The position numbers were made by a program, and so were the translations under genes. Below the pieces are notes generated by a model that was not told the DNA's origin, searched no databases, and worked only from the letters and a program-made list of their open reading frames with translations. From an uncultured Verrucomicrobiales bacterium (lineage in GTDB: Bacteria; Verrucomicrobiota; Verrucomicrobiia; Verrucomicrobiales; Akkermansiaceae), in the NCBI GenBank assembly GCA_937951675.1, contig CALFBI010000006.1:62001-126000 (forward strand): a DNA stretch of 64,000 nt, written 5' to 3'. Shown one piece after another: positions 44,274 through 53,462 of the stretch; position 1 is the stretch's first letter; every line of letters starts with the position of its first letter.

Positions 44274-45569
44274 ATGCACGATTTTCATTATCAAGACGGC
44301 AGCCTCTACTGTGAAGGCGTCAATTTAGAATCCTTAGCCAAAGAGCACGCGACCCCGCTTTATGTTTACTCTTCCGCGACGATCCATTCCCATTATGATC
44401 GACTTGATTCTTCTCTTGAAGAACTTGACCACCAGATTGAATACGCGGTCAAAGCGAACTCAAACCTCTCTATTCTAAAGCTTCTTGCCGAAAAAGGGAG
44501 CGGCTTCGATATTGTTTCAGCAGGCGAGCTTTACCGGGTCATGGCGGCTGGTGGTGACCCCGCGAAATGCACCTTTGCCGGAGTTGGAAAAACACGTGAA
44601 GAGATTAAATACGCCCTCAAACACCAAATCTACGCCTTCAATGTGGAGTCAGAAGCAGAACTTCGCTTCATCGATGAAATTGCTTCCAAAATGGACCTAA
44701 TTGCCCCAGTTGCAATTCGAGTGAATCCCAATGTCGATGCGAAAACGCATAAATACATCTCCACAGGAAAATCTGAAAATAAATTTGGAATTGAATTCGA
44801 AGCGGTCGAAGCCCTTTACGAAAGCGCTAGCCATTTTACAAATATCCACTTGAAAGGGATCCAAATGCACATCGGGTCACAACTTACTTCTGTTAAGCCT
44901 TTTATCGAAGCGGTTGAAAAAGTAGCTCCGCTTGCTGCGAAATTAAAAGAACGCCATGGCATCGAATTCTTCTCCATCGGAGGAGGCATCGGTATCGTCT
45001 ATGACACCTCTCTCGATTCAGGGCGGGAAGATTGGTGGACACACAAAAAGGACGAAGATCGCCCACTCACCGTAAACCAGTATGCAAAGGAAGTCGTGCC
45101 ACGTCTCAAAAAGCTTGGTCTAAAAATTCTTCTCGAACCTGGTCGCTTCATCGTCGGAAATGCGGGAGTGCTTCTCTCGACATGCCTCTATGAAAAACGC
45201 GGCAACGCTAAAACCTTCAAAATCGTTGACGCCGGCATGAACGACCTCATCAGACCTGCCCTATACGAAGGGTATCATGAAATCGTCCCTCTCAAGCAAA
45301 ACAAGTCTCATAGCCATGCCATTGTTGATGTCGTGGGCCCGATTTGTGAAACGGGAGACTTCTTCTGCCAAGATCGAGAAGTCGCTAATTTTAAACCAGG
45401 AGACCATATTGCCCTCATGAGCTGTGGCGCCTACGGATTCACCATGGCTTCTACTTACAATTCACGTCCTCTTGCGGCAGAAATCCTCGTCGATCAAGAT
45501 CAAGCCTCTGTTATCAGAAGGCGCCAAACCTATGAAGAAATGATCGATTCAGAACGCGAAGCCCTCTAA
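44274..45569 (+). CDS. lysA: Diaminopimelate decarboxylase
   Basis: A 431-residue PLP enzyme that makes lysine from meso-diaminopimelate. The PLP lysine is in IEYAVKANSNLSILKLL. Other motifs are GSGFDIVSAGELYR, CTFAGVGKT, QMHIGSQLTS, SIGGGIGIVY, LEPGRFIVGNAG and the substrate-binding CETGDFFCQDRE. Length is normal. A strong terminator follows at 45605. Confidence 0.97.
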   Translation: MHDFHYQDGSLYCEGVNLESLAKEHATPLYVYSSATIHSHYDRLDSSLEELDHQIEYAVKANSNLSILKLLAEKGSGFDIVSAGELYRVMAAGGDPAKCTFAGVGKTREEIKYALKHQIYAFNVESEAELRFIDEIASKMDLIAPVAIRVNPNVDAKTHKYISTGKSENKFGIEFEAVEALYESASHFTNIHLKGIQMHIGSQLTSVKPFIEAVEKVAPLAAKLKERHGIEFFSIGGGIGIVYDTSLDSGREDWWTHKKDEDRPLTVNQYAKEVVPRLKKLGLKILLEPGRFIVGNAGVLLSTCLYEKRGNAKTFKIVDAGMNDLIRPALYEGYHEIVPLKQNKSHSHAIVDVVGPICETGDFFCQDREVANFKPGDHIALMSCGAYGFTMASTYNSRPLAAEILVDQDQASVIRRRQTYEEMIDSEREAL

Positions 45570-45604
45570 AATCTTCTTTTATTTCAGCCTCTTTGCGACC
45601 TCTT

Positions 45605-45636
45605 GCCGCTCTTCCTTCACGAAGAGCGGCTTTTTT
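45605..45636 (+). terminator. Terminator after lysA
   Basis: GCCGCTCTTC (45605-45614) pairs perfectly with GAAGAGCGGC (45621-45630), 6-base loop, followed by TTTTTT. It ends the kinase/PP2C-glutamine synthetase-lysA run and isolates tig. Confidence 0.95.
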
Positions 45637-45660
45637 CTGAACATATCTTCGACACCCTAC

Positions 45661-45689
45661 TTGACCTGAGTCTCTGAAACTCCTAGCGT
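45661..45689 (+). promoter_or_regulatory. Probable promoter of tig
   Basis: TTGACC (45661-45666) and TAGCGT (45684-45689) are 17 bases apart, a fair sigma-70-like match. It is just after the lysA terminator and 49 bases before the tig start. Confidence 0.5.
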
Positions 45690-45699
45690 TTCGCCCCTT

Positions 45700-45716
45700 G
45701 CTTACCTACGGTAAGC
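45700..45716 (+). repeat. Perfect inverted repeat in the tig leader
   Basis: GCTTACC-TAC-GGTAAGC is a perfect 7-bp inverted repeat with a 3-base centre. It lies 11 bases after the -10-like box and 21 bases before the tig start. It could form a leader hairpin or be an operator. Confidence 0.6.
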
Positions 45717-45737
45717 TCTCATTTTCTTTTTCATACC

Positions 45738-47060
45738 ATGAATATCACTGTCGAAAAGCAGCCAAAATGCCTTGCTAAACTTCAAGTCGAAGTTCCAGCA
45801 GATGTTGTGAACACTACCCGTGAGACCATTCTCCAGGGGTATACTCAACAAGCCCGGATTCCAGGCTTCCGCCCAGGAAAAGCACCACGTCAAGTCATCG
45901 AAAAACGTTATCAAAACGAAATTTCTGAAGAACTCGAATCACGCCTTGTCCAAGAGGCTTACCAAGAAGCCATTCGTAAAGAAGAGCTCAAGGTGATCGA
46001 CGCGAAAGCTCCTGAAAATAAGACGTATCATGACGACGGAGCTTTCTCTTACTCCGCTAATCTTATTCTCGCACCTGAATTCTCGCTTCCTTCTTACAAA
46101 GGTCTCGAAATCGCAATTCCCAGCAGCGCCGTCGAACAAAAAGACATCGATAATGAATTCAAAAATCTTCAAGAAAGAATGGCTGATTTCAGTGACATCG
46201 AAGGTCGCTCACTCGAGATGGAAGATTTTGCCGTGATTGATTACAGTTGTAACCTTGACGGGAAACCGGTTGAAGAAGTTCTCGGTCGTCCTGCAGGACA
46301 CCTTGGTGGAAGTGAAGGATACTGGGTCAAAATGGACGAGGAAGCGTTTCTCCCTGGTTTTGCCGCAGCCTTGGTCGGCCTTAAAAAGGATGATCAAAAA
46401 GAGATCACCATCACCATTCCTGAAGACTTCCCTGCCGAAGAGCTTCGTGGGGCTGATGTTACAGTCGACGTGACCGTTAAAGAGCTTAAATCTGCAGAAC
46501 TCCCAGAATTAAACGACGAATTTGCAGCAAAACTGATCCCAGGTAAATCTTTCGAAGAACTCCAAGAGCTTCTCACCCAAGAATTAACCCAGCAAAAAGA
46601 ACGCCAAATCGAAGAAATCAAAATCGATAAAATCATTGGCCAAATTGTTGAAGCCGTTGATTTCGACCTTCCCGAAGAAATCGTGAAAGCGGAAGCACAA
46701 GGACAAGCTGATCAAATGGTCCGTTCTGGAGCACAACAAGGTTTGACCGACGAAGTCATTGAATCTCAACAAACTGAGATCCTCGAAACAGCACAGCAAC
46801 GTGCCGTTAACAACCTAAAGAGTAACTTCCTCCTGCAAGAAATCGCGCTAGAAGAGAAAATCCAAGTGGAAGAACAAGAAATGCTTCAACGCATTCATGC
46901 GATGGCTCAACAAGCTAATAAGCCTGTTAAAAAATTCATCAAAGAGATGCAAAAAGACGGCCGAATCGGAAATCTCCGCCACCAACTTCTCACTTCAAAA
47001 ACAATTGATTTCCTCATTGCTGAAGCAAAAATCACAATTGAAGAAAACAGTGACGCTTAA
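45738..47060 (+). CDS. tig: Trigger factor (ribosome-associated chaperone, PPIase)
   Basis: A 440-residue trigger factor. The ribosome-binding tail is there (GFRPGKAPRQVIEKRY). An FKBP-type PPIase domain (about 150-245) has EDFAVIDYSCNLDGKPVEE and FLPGFAAALVGLKKDDQ. A helical C-terminal chaperone domain completes it. Length is usual. It precedes clpP and clpX, the familiar tig-clpP-clpX order. The gene has its own promoter-like sequence and leader hairpin. Confidence 0.96.
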   Translation: MNITVEKQPKCLAKLQVEVPADVVNTTRETILQGYTQQARIPGFRPGKAPRQVIEKRYQNEISEELESRLVQEAYQEAIRKEELKVIDAKAPENKTYHDDGAFSYSANLILAPEFSLPSYKGLEIAIPSSAVEQKDIDNEFKNLQERMADFSDIEGRSLEMEDFAVIDYSCNLDGKPVEEVLGRPAGHLGGSEGYWVKMDEEAFLPGFAAALVGLKKDDQKEITITIPEDFPAEELRGADVTVDVTVKELKSAELPELNDEFAAKLIPGKSFEELQELLTQELTQQKERQIEEIKIDKIIGQIVEAVDFDLPEEIVKAEAQGQADQMVRSGAQQGLTDEVIESQQTEILETAQQRAVNNLKSNFLLQEIALEEKIQVEEQEMLQRIHAMAQQANKPVKKFIKEMQKDGRIGNLRHQLLTSKTIDFLIAEAKITIEENSDA

Positions 47061-47090
47061 GGGTTAGTTCACTTAAATTTACACCATTCA

Positions 47091-47735
47091 ATGACACCTT
47101 CAGATTCACATTTCCCTCAAGTGCTCAATAATCACTATGTTCCTATGGTAGTGGAGCAAGACGGACGGGGCGAACGCTCCTTCGACATTTATTCACGCCT
47201 GCTCAAGGACCGCATTATCTTCATCGGGACTCCGATCGATGACTTCGTCGCTAATAGCGTGATCGCTCAGATGTTGTTCCTCCAAATGCAAGATCCGAAG
47301 AAGGATATTCATATCTACATCAACTCACCTGGTGGATCAGTCACGGCTGGATTAGCCATGTATGATACGATGCAGTTCATTACTTGTGACGTGAATACCT
47401 ACTGTATTGGCATCGCCGCCTCAATGGGCGCTGTGCTTCTCACCGCGGGAACCAAAGGCAAACGATTCTGCCTTCCAAACTCACATGTCATGATTCACCA
47501 AGTCTCTGGTGGAGCGCAAGGAACGGCTTCGGACGTTGAGCGAACAGTTGAATTTATGTATGAACTCAAACGCAGATTGAACAAAATTCTTTCGAAACAT
47601 ACTGAAAAATCTGTCGAGCAAATCGAAATCGATTCTGATCGTGATAACTACATGTCAGCTGCAGCTGCTGCTGAGTATGGTCTTGTTGATCAAGTCCTCG
47701 AAAACCGCACTGACCTTGACGAAGAAGAAAAATAA
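47091..47735 (+). CDS. clpP: ATP-dependent Clp protease proteolytic subunit
   Basis: A 214-residue serine protease subunit of the ClpXP machine. The catalytic triad is visible: Ser in [16 protein letters not shown], His in [11 protein letters not shown] and Asp in [13 protein letters not shown]. The hydrophobic-pocket region [20 protein letters not shown] is conserved. It lies 30 bases after tig. A terminator-like hairpin separates it from clpX. Confidence 0.97.
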   Translation: MTPSDSHFPQVLNNHYVPMVVEQDGRGERSFDIYSRLLKDRIIFIGTPIDDFVANSVIAQMLFLQMQDPKKDIHIYINSPGGSVTAGLAMYDTMQFITCDVNTYCIGIAASMGAVLLTAGTKGKRFCLPNSHVMIHQVSGGAQGTASDVERTVEFMYELKRRLNKILSKHTEKSVEQIEIDSDRDNYMSAAAAAEYGLVDQVLENRTDLDEEEK

Positions 47736-47758
47736 GCACTTCTTTTGAGCTTTTCTCA

Positions 47759-47799
47759 CGGCCTAGTCTCTTCCATACTTGGAGAAACTAGGCCGTTTT
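47759..47799 (+). terminator. Terminator-like hairpin between clpP and clpX
   Basis: CGGCCTAGT (47759-47767) pairs with ACTAGGCCG (47787-47795), with inner CTC/GAG pairs, followed by TTTT. The T-run is short, so read-through into clpX, which starts at 47822, is likely. Confidence 0.65.
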
Positions 47800-47821
47800 A
47801 GCATTTTACAATTTATATCCT

Positions 47822-49102
47822 ATGGCACGATCCACCAATCTTACTCTTTGCTCTTTCTGCGGCAAAAGCCACTCAGAGGTTAAAAAGCTCGTGGCAGGAC
47901 CAGGAGTCTACATCTGCAACGAATGCATTGATGTCTGCTCTTCGATCCTTGAAAAAGAACTCTCTGAAAGCGGAAATCTGACTTCTTCGCCCAGCTCTAA
48001 CTCTAGTCAGCCGGTAAAAGTCCTGACGCCAACCGAGATCTGCGAAAGACTTGACCAGCATGTTGTAGGGCAAGAACACGCTAAAAAAGTTCTCTCTGTT
48101 GCTGTTTACAATCACTATCTGCGACTTGGACATCTCGATGCTCCTGTTGATGAAACCCTCCGAGAGGTCGAAATTGAAAAATCAAACATTCTGCTATTAG
48201 GGTCGACGGGATCAGGAAAAACACTTTTAGCAAAAACGCTCGCTCGGGTCCTCGATGTCCCTTTTTGCATTGTCGATGCCACTACTCTGACGGAAGCCGG
48301 GTATGTCGGCGAAGACGTCGAAAACATCATTTTACGCCTTCTTCAATCTGCAGACTTTGACGTCGAAAAAGCAGAACGAGGTATTATCTACGTTGATGAA
48401 ATTGATAAAATTGGCCGGAAAACCGAGAATGTCTCAATCACTCGTGATGTTTCTGGAGAAGGAGTTCAACAGGCTCTACTTAAAATCCTAGAAGGCACCG
48501 TCTGTAATGTGCCCCCACAGGGAGGTCGTAAACACCCTCAACAAGAATACATTCAGGTCAATACCGAGAAAATTCTTTTCGTATGTGGTGGAGCCTTTGT
48601 CGGCATGGAAGAGACCATCCGCCGCCGAATGGGAAGTAAGGTCCTCGGATTCCGCAGTGAAAGTGAACTCGATCAATTCGAAGAAGATTCCAGCAATATT
48701 TTAGAAGAAATTCAGCCTGAAGACCTCCTTCAGTTTGGCCTCATTCCGGAGTTCATCGGCCGTCTTCCGATCTGCTCTGCACTTCGTAAACTCCGGGTTG
48801 AAGAACTCGTTCAAATCCTCACCGTTCCAAAAAATGCTCTTGTAAAACAATACCAGAAGCAGCTCGCCATGAGTGGAGTGAAACTGAAAATCACCAAAGA
48901 TGGACTCCTTGCGATGGCAGAAGCCGCGAAAGCACGAGGAACAGGAGCGCGAGCTCTTCGCTCTATCTTTGAAAAGCTTATGCTCGAAGTGATGTATGAC
49001 CTTCCTTCTCGCGATGATATCGAATCTGTCACGATCAATCGGTCCGTCGTCGAGGGAGAGAAAACACCGATTCTCAAAAAGAAAAAAGCGGACGCCGCTT
49101 AA
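47822..49102 (+). CDS. clpX: ATP-dependent Clp protease ATP-binding subunit
   Basis: A 426-residue AAA+ unfoldase. The N-terminal Zn-binding domain is [15 protein letters not shown] with [11 protein letters not shown]. Walker A is [20 protein letters not shown], Walker [14 protein letters not shown], and the ClpP-binding loop is [10 protein letters not shown] (IGF position reads IGR-type context) with sensor motifs after it. [20 protein letters not shown] is the usual C-terminal region. Length is normal. Confidence 0.97.
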   Translation: MARSTNLTLCSFCGKSHSEVKKLVAGPGVYICNECIDVCSSILEKELSESGNLTSSPSSNSSQPVKVLTPTEICERLDQHVVGQEHAKKVLSVAVYNHYLRLGHLDAPVDETLREVEIEKSNILLLGSTGSGKTLLAKTLARVLDVPFCIVDATTLTEAGYVGEDVENIILRLLQSADFDVEKAERGIIYVDEIDKIGRKTENVSITRDVSGEGVQQALLKILEGTVCNVPPQGGRKHPQQEYIQVNTEKILFVCGGAFVGMEETIRRRMGSKVLGFRSESELDQFEEDSSNILEEIQPEDLLQFGLIPEFIGRLPICSALRKLRVEELVQILTVPKNALVKQYQKQLAMSGVKLKITKDGLLAMAEAAKARGTGARALRSIFEKLMLEVMYDLPSRDDIESVTINRSVVEGEKTPILKKKKADAA

Positions 49103-49151
49103 GCTTATCTCATCGTCAGGAGCGCTGACTACGACCTAACGAACCTTTCTT

Positions 49152-50375
49152 GTGAATCGCCTCTTTTTCTGTGGACTCTTCCGCGGCCTCACTCTCCTCT
49201 CTATGACTTCTCCTGGAGTTCTCTGGGGGGAAGAGGAAGGTTACCCCCACGTCGAGCGATTTATTGATATCCTCGAAACCGTTCGCGCCAGCCACCCCGA
49301 TGCCGAAAAAGTATCCTACGAGCGGTTAATCAATTACGCACTCGAAGGAATGGTCGGATCACTCGATCAATTTTCAGGGTTTTATCACCCCGAAAGCCAG
49401 TTCTCCCAAGCTGAAACCGTAACCGTTGATCATCTCCAAATCAAAAGCCTCGGCCTGACTCTCGGGCAAAACGACCAAGGAGTCGTTGTCCTCGCAGTCC
49501 ATAAAGGATCTCCTGCCGCCAAGGCTCATATTGCCGAAAAAGACTTCCTCAAGGCCATTGGAAAACAGCCTGTTCAAAACCTTTCAGAACTCCCAGCCGC
49601 CCTCTTACAAAAAGCTCCTGGCAGCCAATCTCTCTGCTCTTTTTTTCGTAAGTCAACGGTCAAAAAATGGGAGGTTAAACTTACCCACCGCGCCGTTCTT
49701 TCCAAAGCGATTACCAAAAGCAACCTCCTCCCAGGTTCTGACATAGGCTACCTTTACCTGAGTGAGTTCTCTGCCTCGACGCATCACGAAATAGAAAATG
49801 CTCTCGATAAGCTCGAAGACCAGGGGATGAAAGCCCTCATTCTCGACCTTCGCCAAAATCCTGGAGGGTATCTCGCTGAATCGGTCAAACTCTTAGGTGA
49901 ATTCCTTCCACCTGATACCACCGTCGTAACCACCCGTGGCCGCGACCGGAACCAAGACCTCGAAACTCTCAAAACTCCCAGCCGACGACGCGTCAAAAGA
50001 GATTACCCCCTCGCTGTCTTAATCGATCAAAATTCGGCGAGCGCCTCAGAACTCGTCAGCGGAGCCTTCCAAGACCTCAAGCGAGCCACGATCATTGGGG
50101 AGCAATCATACGGTAAAGGCTCTGTCCAAAATATTAGCCCTGCCCCCTTCGGAGGAACCTTCCGGCTCACCACTGCCACTTACCATACTCCTTCAGGGAA
50201 AACGCCACACGAAATAGGAATCACCCCCGATCACCTCGTTGAGATCTCATCTCTAGACCGAGACCTCTTCATCCAGTGGTTAGAGCGCGAAAATCTTTCT
50301 GCTGAAAAACAGGCACAAATCGACCAATGGCGCGACCCTGTTCTCGAAAAAGCCAAGCAGGTCCTGTCTCCTTAA
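49152..50375 (+). CDS. Secreted S41 C-terminal processing protease
   Basis: A 407-residue CtpA-like protease. A signal peptide is present if the GTG at 49152 is used (FCGLFRGLTLLSMTSPGVLW); the ATG at 49203 would lose part of it. A PDZ domain (about 90-170, KSLGLTLGQNDQGVVVLAVH) precedes the S41 core with DLRQNPGGYL. The catalytic Ser is in DQNSASASELVSG and Lys in GEQSYGKGSVQ. It is shorter than the Tsp at 1474 and lacks its C-terminal domain. It follows clpX by 49 bases. Confidence 0.92.
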   Translation: MNRLFFCGLFRGLTLLSMTSPGVLWGEEEGYPHVERFIDILETVRASHPDAEKVSYERLINYALEGMVGSLDQFSGFYHPESQFSQAETVTVDHLQIKSLGLTLGQNDQGVVVLAVHKGSPAAKAHIAEKDFLKAIGKQPVQNLSELPAALLQKAPGSQSLCSFFRKSTVKKWEVKLTHRAVLSKAITKSNLLPGSDIGYLYLSEFSASTHHEIENALDKLEDQGMKALILDLRQNPGGYLAESVKLLGEFLPPDTTVVTTRGRDRNQDLETLKTPSRRRVKRDYPLAVLIDQNSASASELVSGAFQDLKRATIIGEQSYGKGSVQNISPAPFGGTFRLTTATYHTPSGKTPHEIGITPDHLVEISSLDRDLFIQWLERENLSAEKQAQIDQWRDPVLEKAKQVLSP

Positions 50376-50385
50376 TTCACCACCT

Positions 50386-51390
50386 ATGGCGACACTCTTA
50401 GCACTAGAATCTTCGTGTGATGAAACTGCGGTTGCCATCATTCAATCAGGGAAGCCTCCGACCCTTCTTAGCTCTCTGATTTCATCGCAAATCGATATTC
50501 ACCAAGCTTATGGAGGCGTTGTTCCGGAGCTTGCCTCTCGTCAACATTCCCTGCGTATCCGCCCTCTCGTGGAAGAGTCTCTGCGGGAAGCCGGGCTGAC
50601 GCCTCAAGATCTTGATGCTATTGGTGCCACTGTCGGCCCAGGTTTAGCCTCTTCTTTACTCATCGGAAACACCTTTGCTAAAGGGATGGCCTTCGCTCTC
50701 GATCTTCCTTTTCTTGCTATTAATCATATGGAGGGGCACCTCCTCTCACCCTTCATTGAGACCAGCCAAGGGCTCGTCCCCCACCTCGCCCTCATTGTCT
50801 CGGGCGGACACACCATGACTATCGATGTCAATGGCCTGGGGAACTATCAATTGGTCGGAAAAACCATCGATGACGCCGTAGGTGAAGCCTACGACAAAGT
50901 GGCCCGAATGCTCGATCTTCCTTACCCCGGAGGCCCTGCCATTGAAGAACTTGCTCGCTCTGGTAATCCCAAGGCTTTTCCTTTTCCGCGCTCAATCCCC
51001 AAAGAAGATCACTTTTCTTTCTCAGGATTAAAAACAGCGGTGCTCTACACTCTCGAAAAAACTCCGGATTGGAGGAGCTGTATTCCTGACCTCTGCGCCT
51101 CTTTTCAAGCCTCTGTGATCGAAGTGCTCGTCAATAAAACGATTCGGGCCGCTCTTAAATGTCAGCATCACCTCGTCACGGTTTCTGGAGGGGTGAGCTG
51201 TAATCAAGCTCTGACGCAAGCCCTCCGCGACAGGTGTCAATCTGAGGGGTTGACCTTTCAAGAATGCCCCCGCAAGTTTTCTACGGATAATGCCGCGATG
51301 ATCGCCTACGCCTCTCTTTGCCATTATGACAATGGCTCCTTCTCGCCCTTAACGGGAGATGTCCAACCTAACCTCTCTTTGGTTTCATGA
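50386..51390 (+). CDS. tsaD: tRNA N6-adenosine threonylcarbamoyltransferase
   Basis: A 334-residue ASKHA-type enzyme that makes t6A37 in tRNAs reading ANN codons. The start LALESSCDETAVAII is typical. Metal-binding His are in INHMEGHLLSP. Further motifs are LIVSGGHTMTIDV, GEAYDKVARMLDLPYPGGP and the late TDNAAMIAYASL. Length is normal. Its stop overlaps the next start (ATGA). Confidence 0.97.
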   Translation: MATLLALESSCDETAVAIIQSGKPPTLLSSLISSQIDIHQAYGGVVPELASRQHSLRIRPLVEESLREAGLTPQDLDAIGATVGPGLASSLLIGNTFAKGMAFALDLPFLAINHMEGHLLSPFIETSQGLVPHLALIVSGGHTMTIDVNGLGNYQLVGKTIDDAVGEAYDKVARMLDLPYPGGPAIEELARSGNPKAFPFPRSIPKEDHFSFSGLKTAVLYTLEKTPDWRSCIPDLCASFQASVIEVLVNKTIRAALKCQHHLVTVSGGVSCNQALTQALRDRCQSEGLTFQECPRKFSTDNAAMIAYASLCHYDNGSFSPLTGDVQPNLSLVS

Positions 51391-52016
51391 ATTCTCATTA
51401 TAAACATATCATTTTCGACTTTGATGGAACCATCGCAGACACTCTTGATTTCACTCGCCTCATCTATAACGAAATTGCGAGTGAAGACGGTTACAAAATA
51501 GTCGCTGAAGCCGATGTTCCTCATCTCCAACATATGGGGATCTCCGAAATCTGTAAGGAACTCCAAGTCCCTAAATACCGAGTTCCTGGCATCTTGATGC
51601 GAGGTCGGAATATGCTCAAATCACGAGTTACAGAAATCCCACTCTGTGATGGGGTTGAAAAATGCTTGCCCCTTTTCCGGGCTCAAGTGGATCACTTTGG
51701 CATTTTAACCTCAAACTCTGCGGAAAATGTTCGCACGTTTTTAGAGCATTATCAATTAGACCCTCTTTTTAGCTTCGTGAGCTCCGTTTCTAAACTCACT
51801 GGCAAAGCGAAGCACCTTCGCTCGATCTGCCGGACATTCTCGATTGCTCCGCGTGAATTACTCTACATTGGTGATGAAATTCGAGATGTCAAAGCCGCTC
51901 AAAAAGCGGGAGTTGCTGTCGCCGCTGTCACCTGGGGATACAACAATGCCTCCTCTTTAGAGGAGAGTAATCCTGACTATCTCATTTCATCTCCCGAACA
52001 ACTTCTGGAAATCTAA
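51387..52016 (+). CDS. HAD-family phosphatase, phosphoglycolate-phosphatase-like
   Basis: A 209-residue HAD hydrolase. Motif I is IIFDFDGTIADT, motif II GILTSNSAEN, the motif III lysine is in LTGKAKHL, and motif IV is LLYIGDEIRDVKAAQKAGV. The cap is small and helical, as in Gph-like enzymes. The substrate is unknown. It overlaps tsaD by 4 bases. Confidence 0.88.
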   Translation: MNSHYKHIIFDFDGTIADTLDFTRLIYNEIASEDGYKIVAEADVPHLQHMGISEICKELQVPKYRVPGILMRGRNMLKSRVTEIPLCDGVEKCLPLFRAQVDHFGILTSNSAENVRTFLEHYQLDPLFSFVSSVSKLTGKAKHLRSICRTFSIAPRELLYIGDEIRDVKAAQKAGVAVAAVTWGYNNASSLEESNPDYLISSPEQLLEI

Positions 52017-52063
52017 AGATTCTCCGCTTGAAGCCTGCCCCGCTTCTAGTCAATCTGCTCATC

Positions 52064-53275
52064 ATGTCAGACAACCCGCAACAGACACCCCCGTCGACAC
52101 CGCCCTCTACTCCAAGTCATTCGAGTGCTCACCCGCTCCTCCTCATGATCGTAGGAGTCTTATTTGTTGTTCTTTTAATCGTCCTTATTCCCCGCCTCTC
52201 GGGCTCTAGGCAAGAAATCCTAGACCTCGGACGCCTTAAGACAGAGAAAGAAACTCTCGTGAACCGAGAAAGAGAACGCCTAGGACTCAGCCCCATCGGG
52301 TCTGGGAGCTCTATCGGGGCTTCGCAACTTGCTGAGAAAGTAAGCTCCGATTCAAACCGGCTCGCGACTCTCATTCTTGAGCTGCAAAACCGAGTTACTA
52401 AAAGTGAACATGACATTCTCGAAAAAGAAGAAGAACTCAAAGCTTCTCAGACGTCTCAACGTTCTCTCCTCAAAAGCATCGACCAACTTGAGCAAGAACT
52501 CCTCGCTCTACGCAATTCGAGCGCCGAAGCGAACTCTCTCCAACAAAAGGTCACTTCTCTTGAAGAGCTCCTGAGCCTCACACGTCGCCAACTTGCTGAA
52601 TCTCCTAGCGAAGGTTCCCTCAAGCAGCTCCAGCAACAATTGACCTCCACTCAGTCAGAACGTGATTCTTATCAACAACAACTTCGTGAACTTCAGAGTC
52701 AAGCGAACTCTCTCGTCGACCCAGAGGAGATCAACCGAATCAAAGAAGCTCTTGCCAAACTCACTCCTGAAAACCGTCGCCTGCGTTACGAACTCCAAAA
52801 AGTGCGTGCTCAACTCGATAAAGGTCTGTTCGTAGAGTCTGCTGACGAGCTCACTCCTGCGGCTAAAAAGCTCTACACTGAACTCTCCCAAATCGAAGGG
52901 ACAAGCCAAGATGATCGCATTCGAACTTATGACCGTCTCAACCGAGAACTCCGTGCCTCTGTCATCGAAACGGTTTCTTTTCCAACCGGTGAATCGCAAA
53001 TCAATTTCGAGAAGGTTGATAACCTTCGTAAAACACTTCAAAGCTCTCGCCCAAAATCATTCTTCCTCGTGGTTGGCTATGCTTCCAAAACAGGAGGGAT
53101 CGATATCAATCGGAAGCTTTCTTCAAAACGAGCAACCGTCGTCTCAAGCGTTGTGAACTCTCAGAAAGAAACCTCACAATCCGTGCAAGGAGTCTTCCTT
53201 GGACAAACAGATCGCTTTTCATCGAGTAATGCTGGGGCCAATCAAATTTGTGAAATTTGGGAAATTCGCCCTTAA
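52064..53275 (+). CDS. Inner-membrane coiled-coil protein with OmpA-like C-terminus
   Basis: A 403-residue protein. A Pro/Ser-rich cytoplasmic start (QQTPPSTPPSTPSHSS) is followed by one membrane helix (about 24-45, LLLMIVGVLFVVLLIVLI). A long periplasmic coiled coil runs from about 60 to 265. The C-terminal 110 residues have TVSFPTGESQINFEKVDNLR and VGYASKTGGIDINRKLSSKR, like an OmpA/MotB peptidoglycan-binding domain. It may bridge inner membrane and wall. The start at 52064 (MSDNPQQTPPS) is preferred to 52028. A terminator follows. Confidence 0.78.
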   Translation: MSDNPQQTPPSTPPSTPSHSSAHPLLLMIVGVLFVVLLIVLIPRLSGSRQEILDLGRLKTEKETLVNRERERLGLSPIGSGSSIGASQLAEKVSSDSNRLATLILELQNRVTKSEHDILEKEEELKASQTSQRSLLKSIDQLEQELLALRNSSAEANSLQQKVTSLEELLSLTRRQLAESPSEGSLKQLQQQLTSTQSERDSYQQQLRELQSQANSLVDPEEINRIKEALAKLTPENRRLRYELQKVRAQLDKGLFVESADELTPAAKKLYTELSQIEGTSQDDRIRTYDRLNRELRASVIETVSFPTGESQINFEKVDNLRKTLQSSRPKSFFLVVGYASKTGGIDINRKLSSKRATVVSSVVNSQKETSQSVQGVFLGQTDRFSSSNAGANQICEIWEIRP

Positions 53276-53311
53276 ATCATTGATTCCAAAAATCACTTAA
53301 TCATCTGTCAG

Positions 53312-53340
53312 AAGGAGAGCTCTGAAAGCTCTCCTTTTTT
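53312..53340 (+). terminator. Terminator after the OmpA-like gene
   Basis: AAGGAGAGCT (53312-53321) pairs with AGCTCTCCTT (53327-53336), 5-base loop, with TTTTTT at and after its end. It closes the clpX-to-OmpA-like run. Confidence 0.9.
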
Positions 53341-53462
53341 CATGATAGGCCATTAAACAATGGACCTGAACGACTCCATTTTTCCGTATTTTGAACAAAT
53401 AGGGCCTTTCTGATCTCTCTTACTTTAAGTAGAATTTTTTTAATCTTTTACTCCTATCAATT

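Noticed and set aside
49147-49158. TTGTGAA sequence as a Rex operator half-site upstream of the S41 gene
   Set aside because: Only one half is present, with no TTCACAA partner at the right spacing, and it overlaps the GTG start codon.
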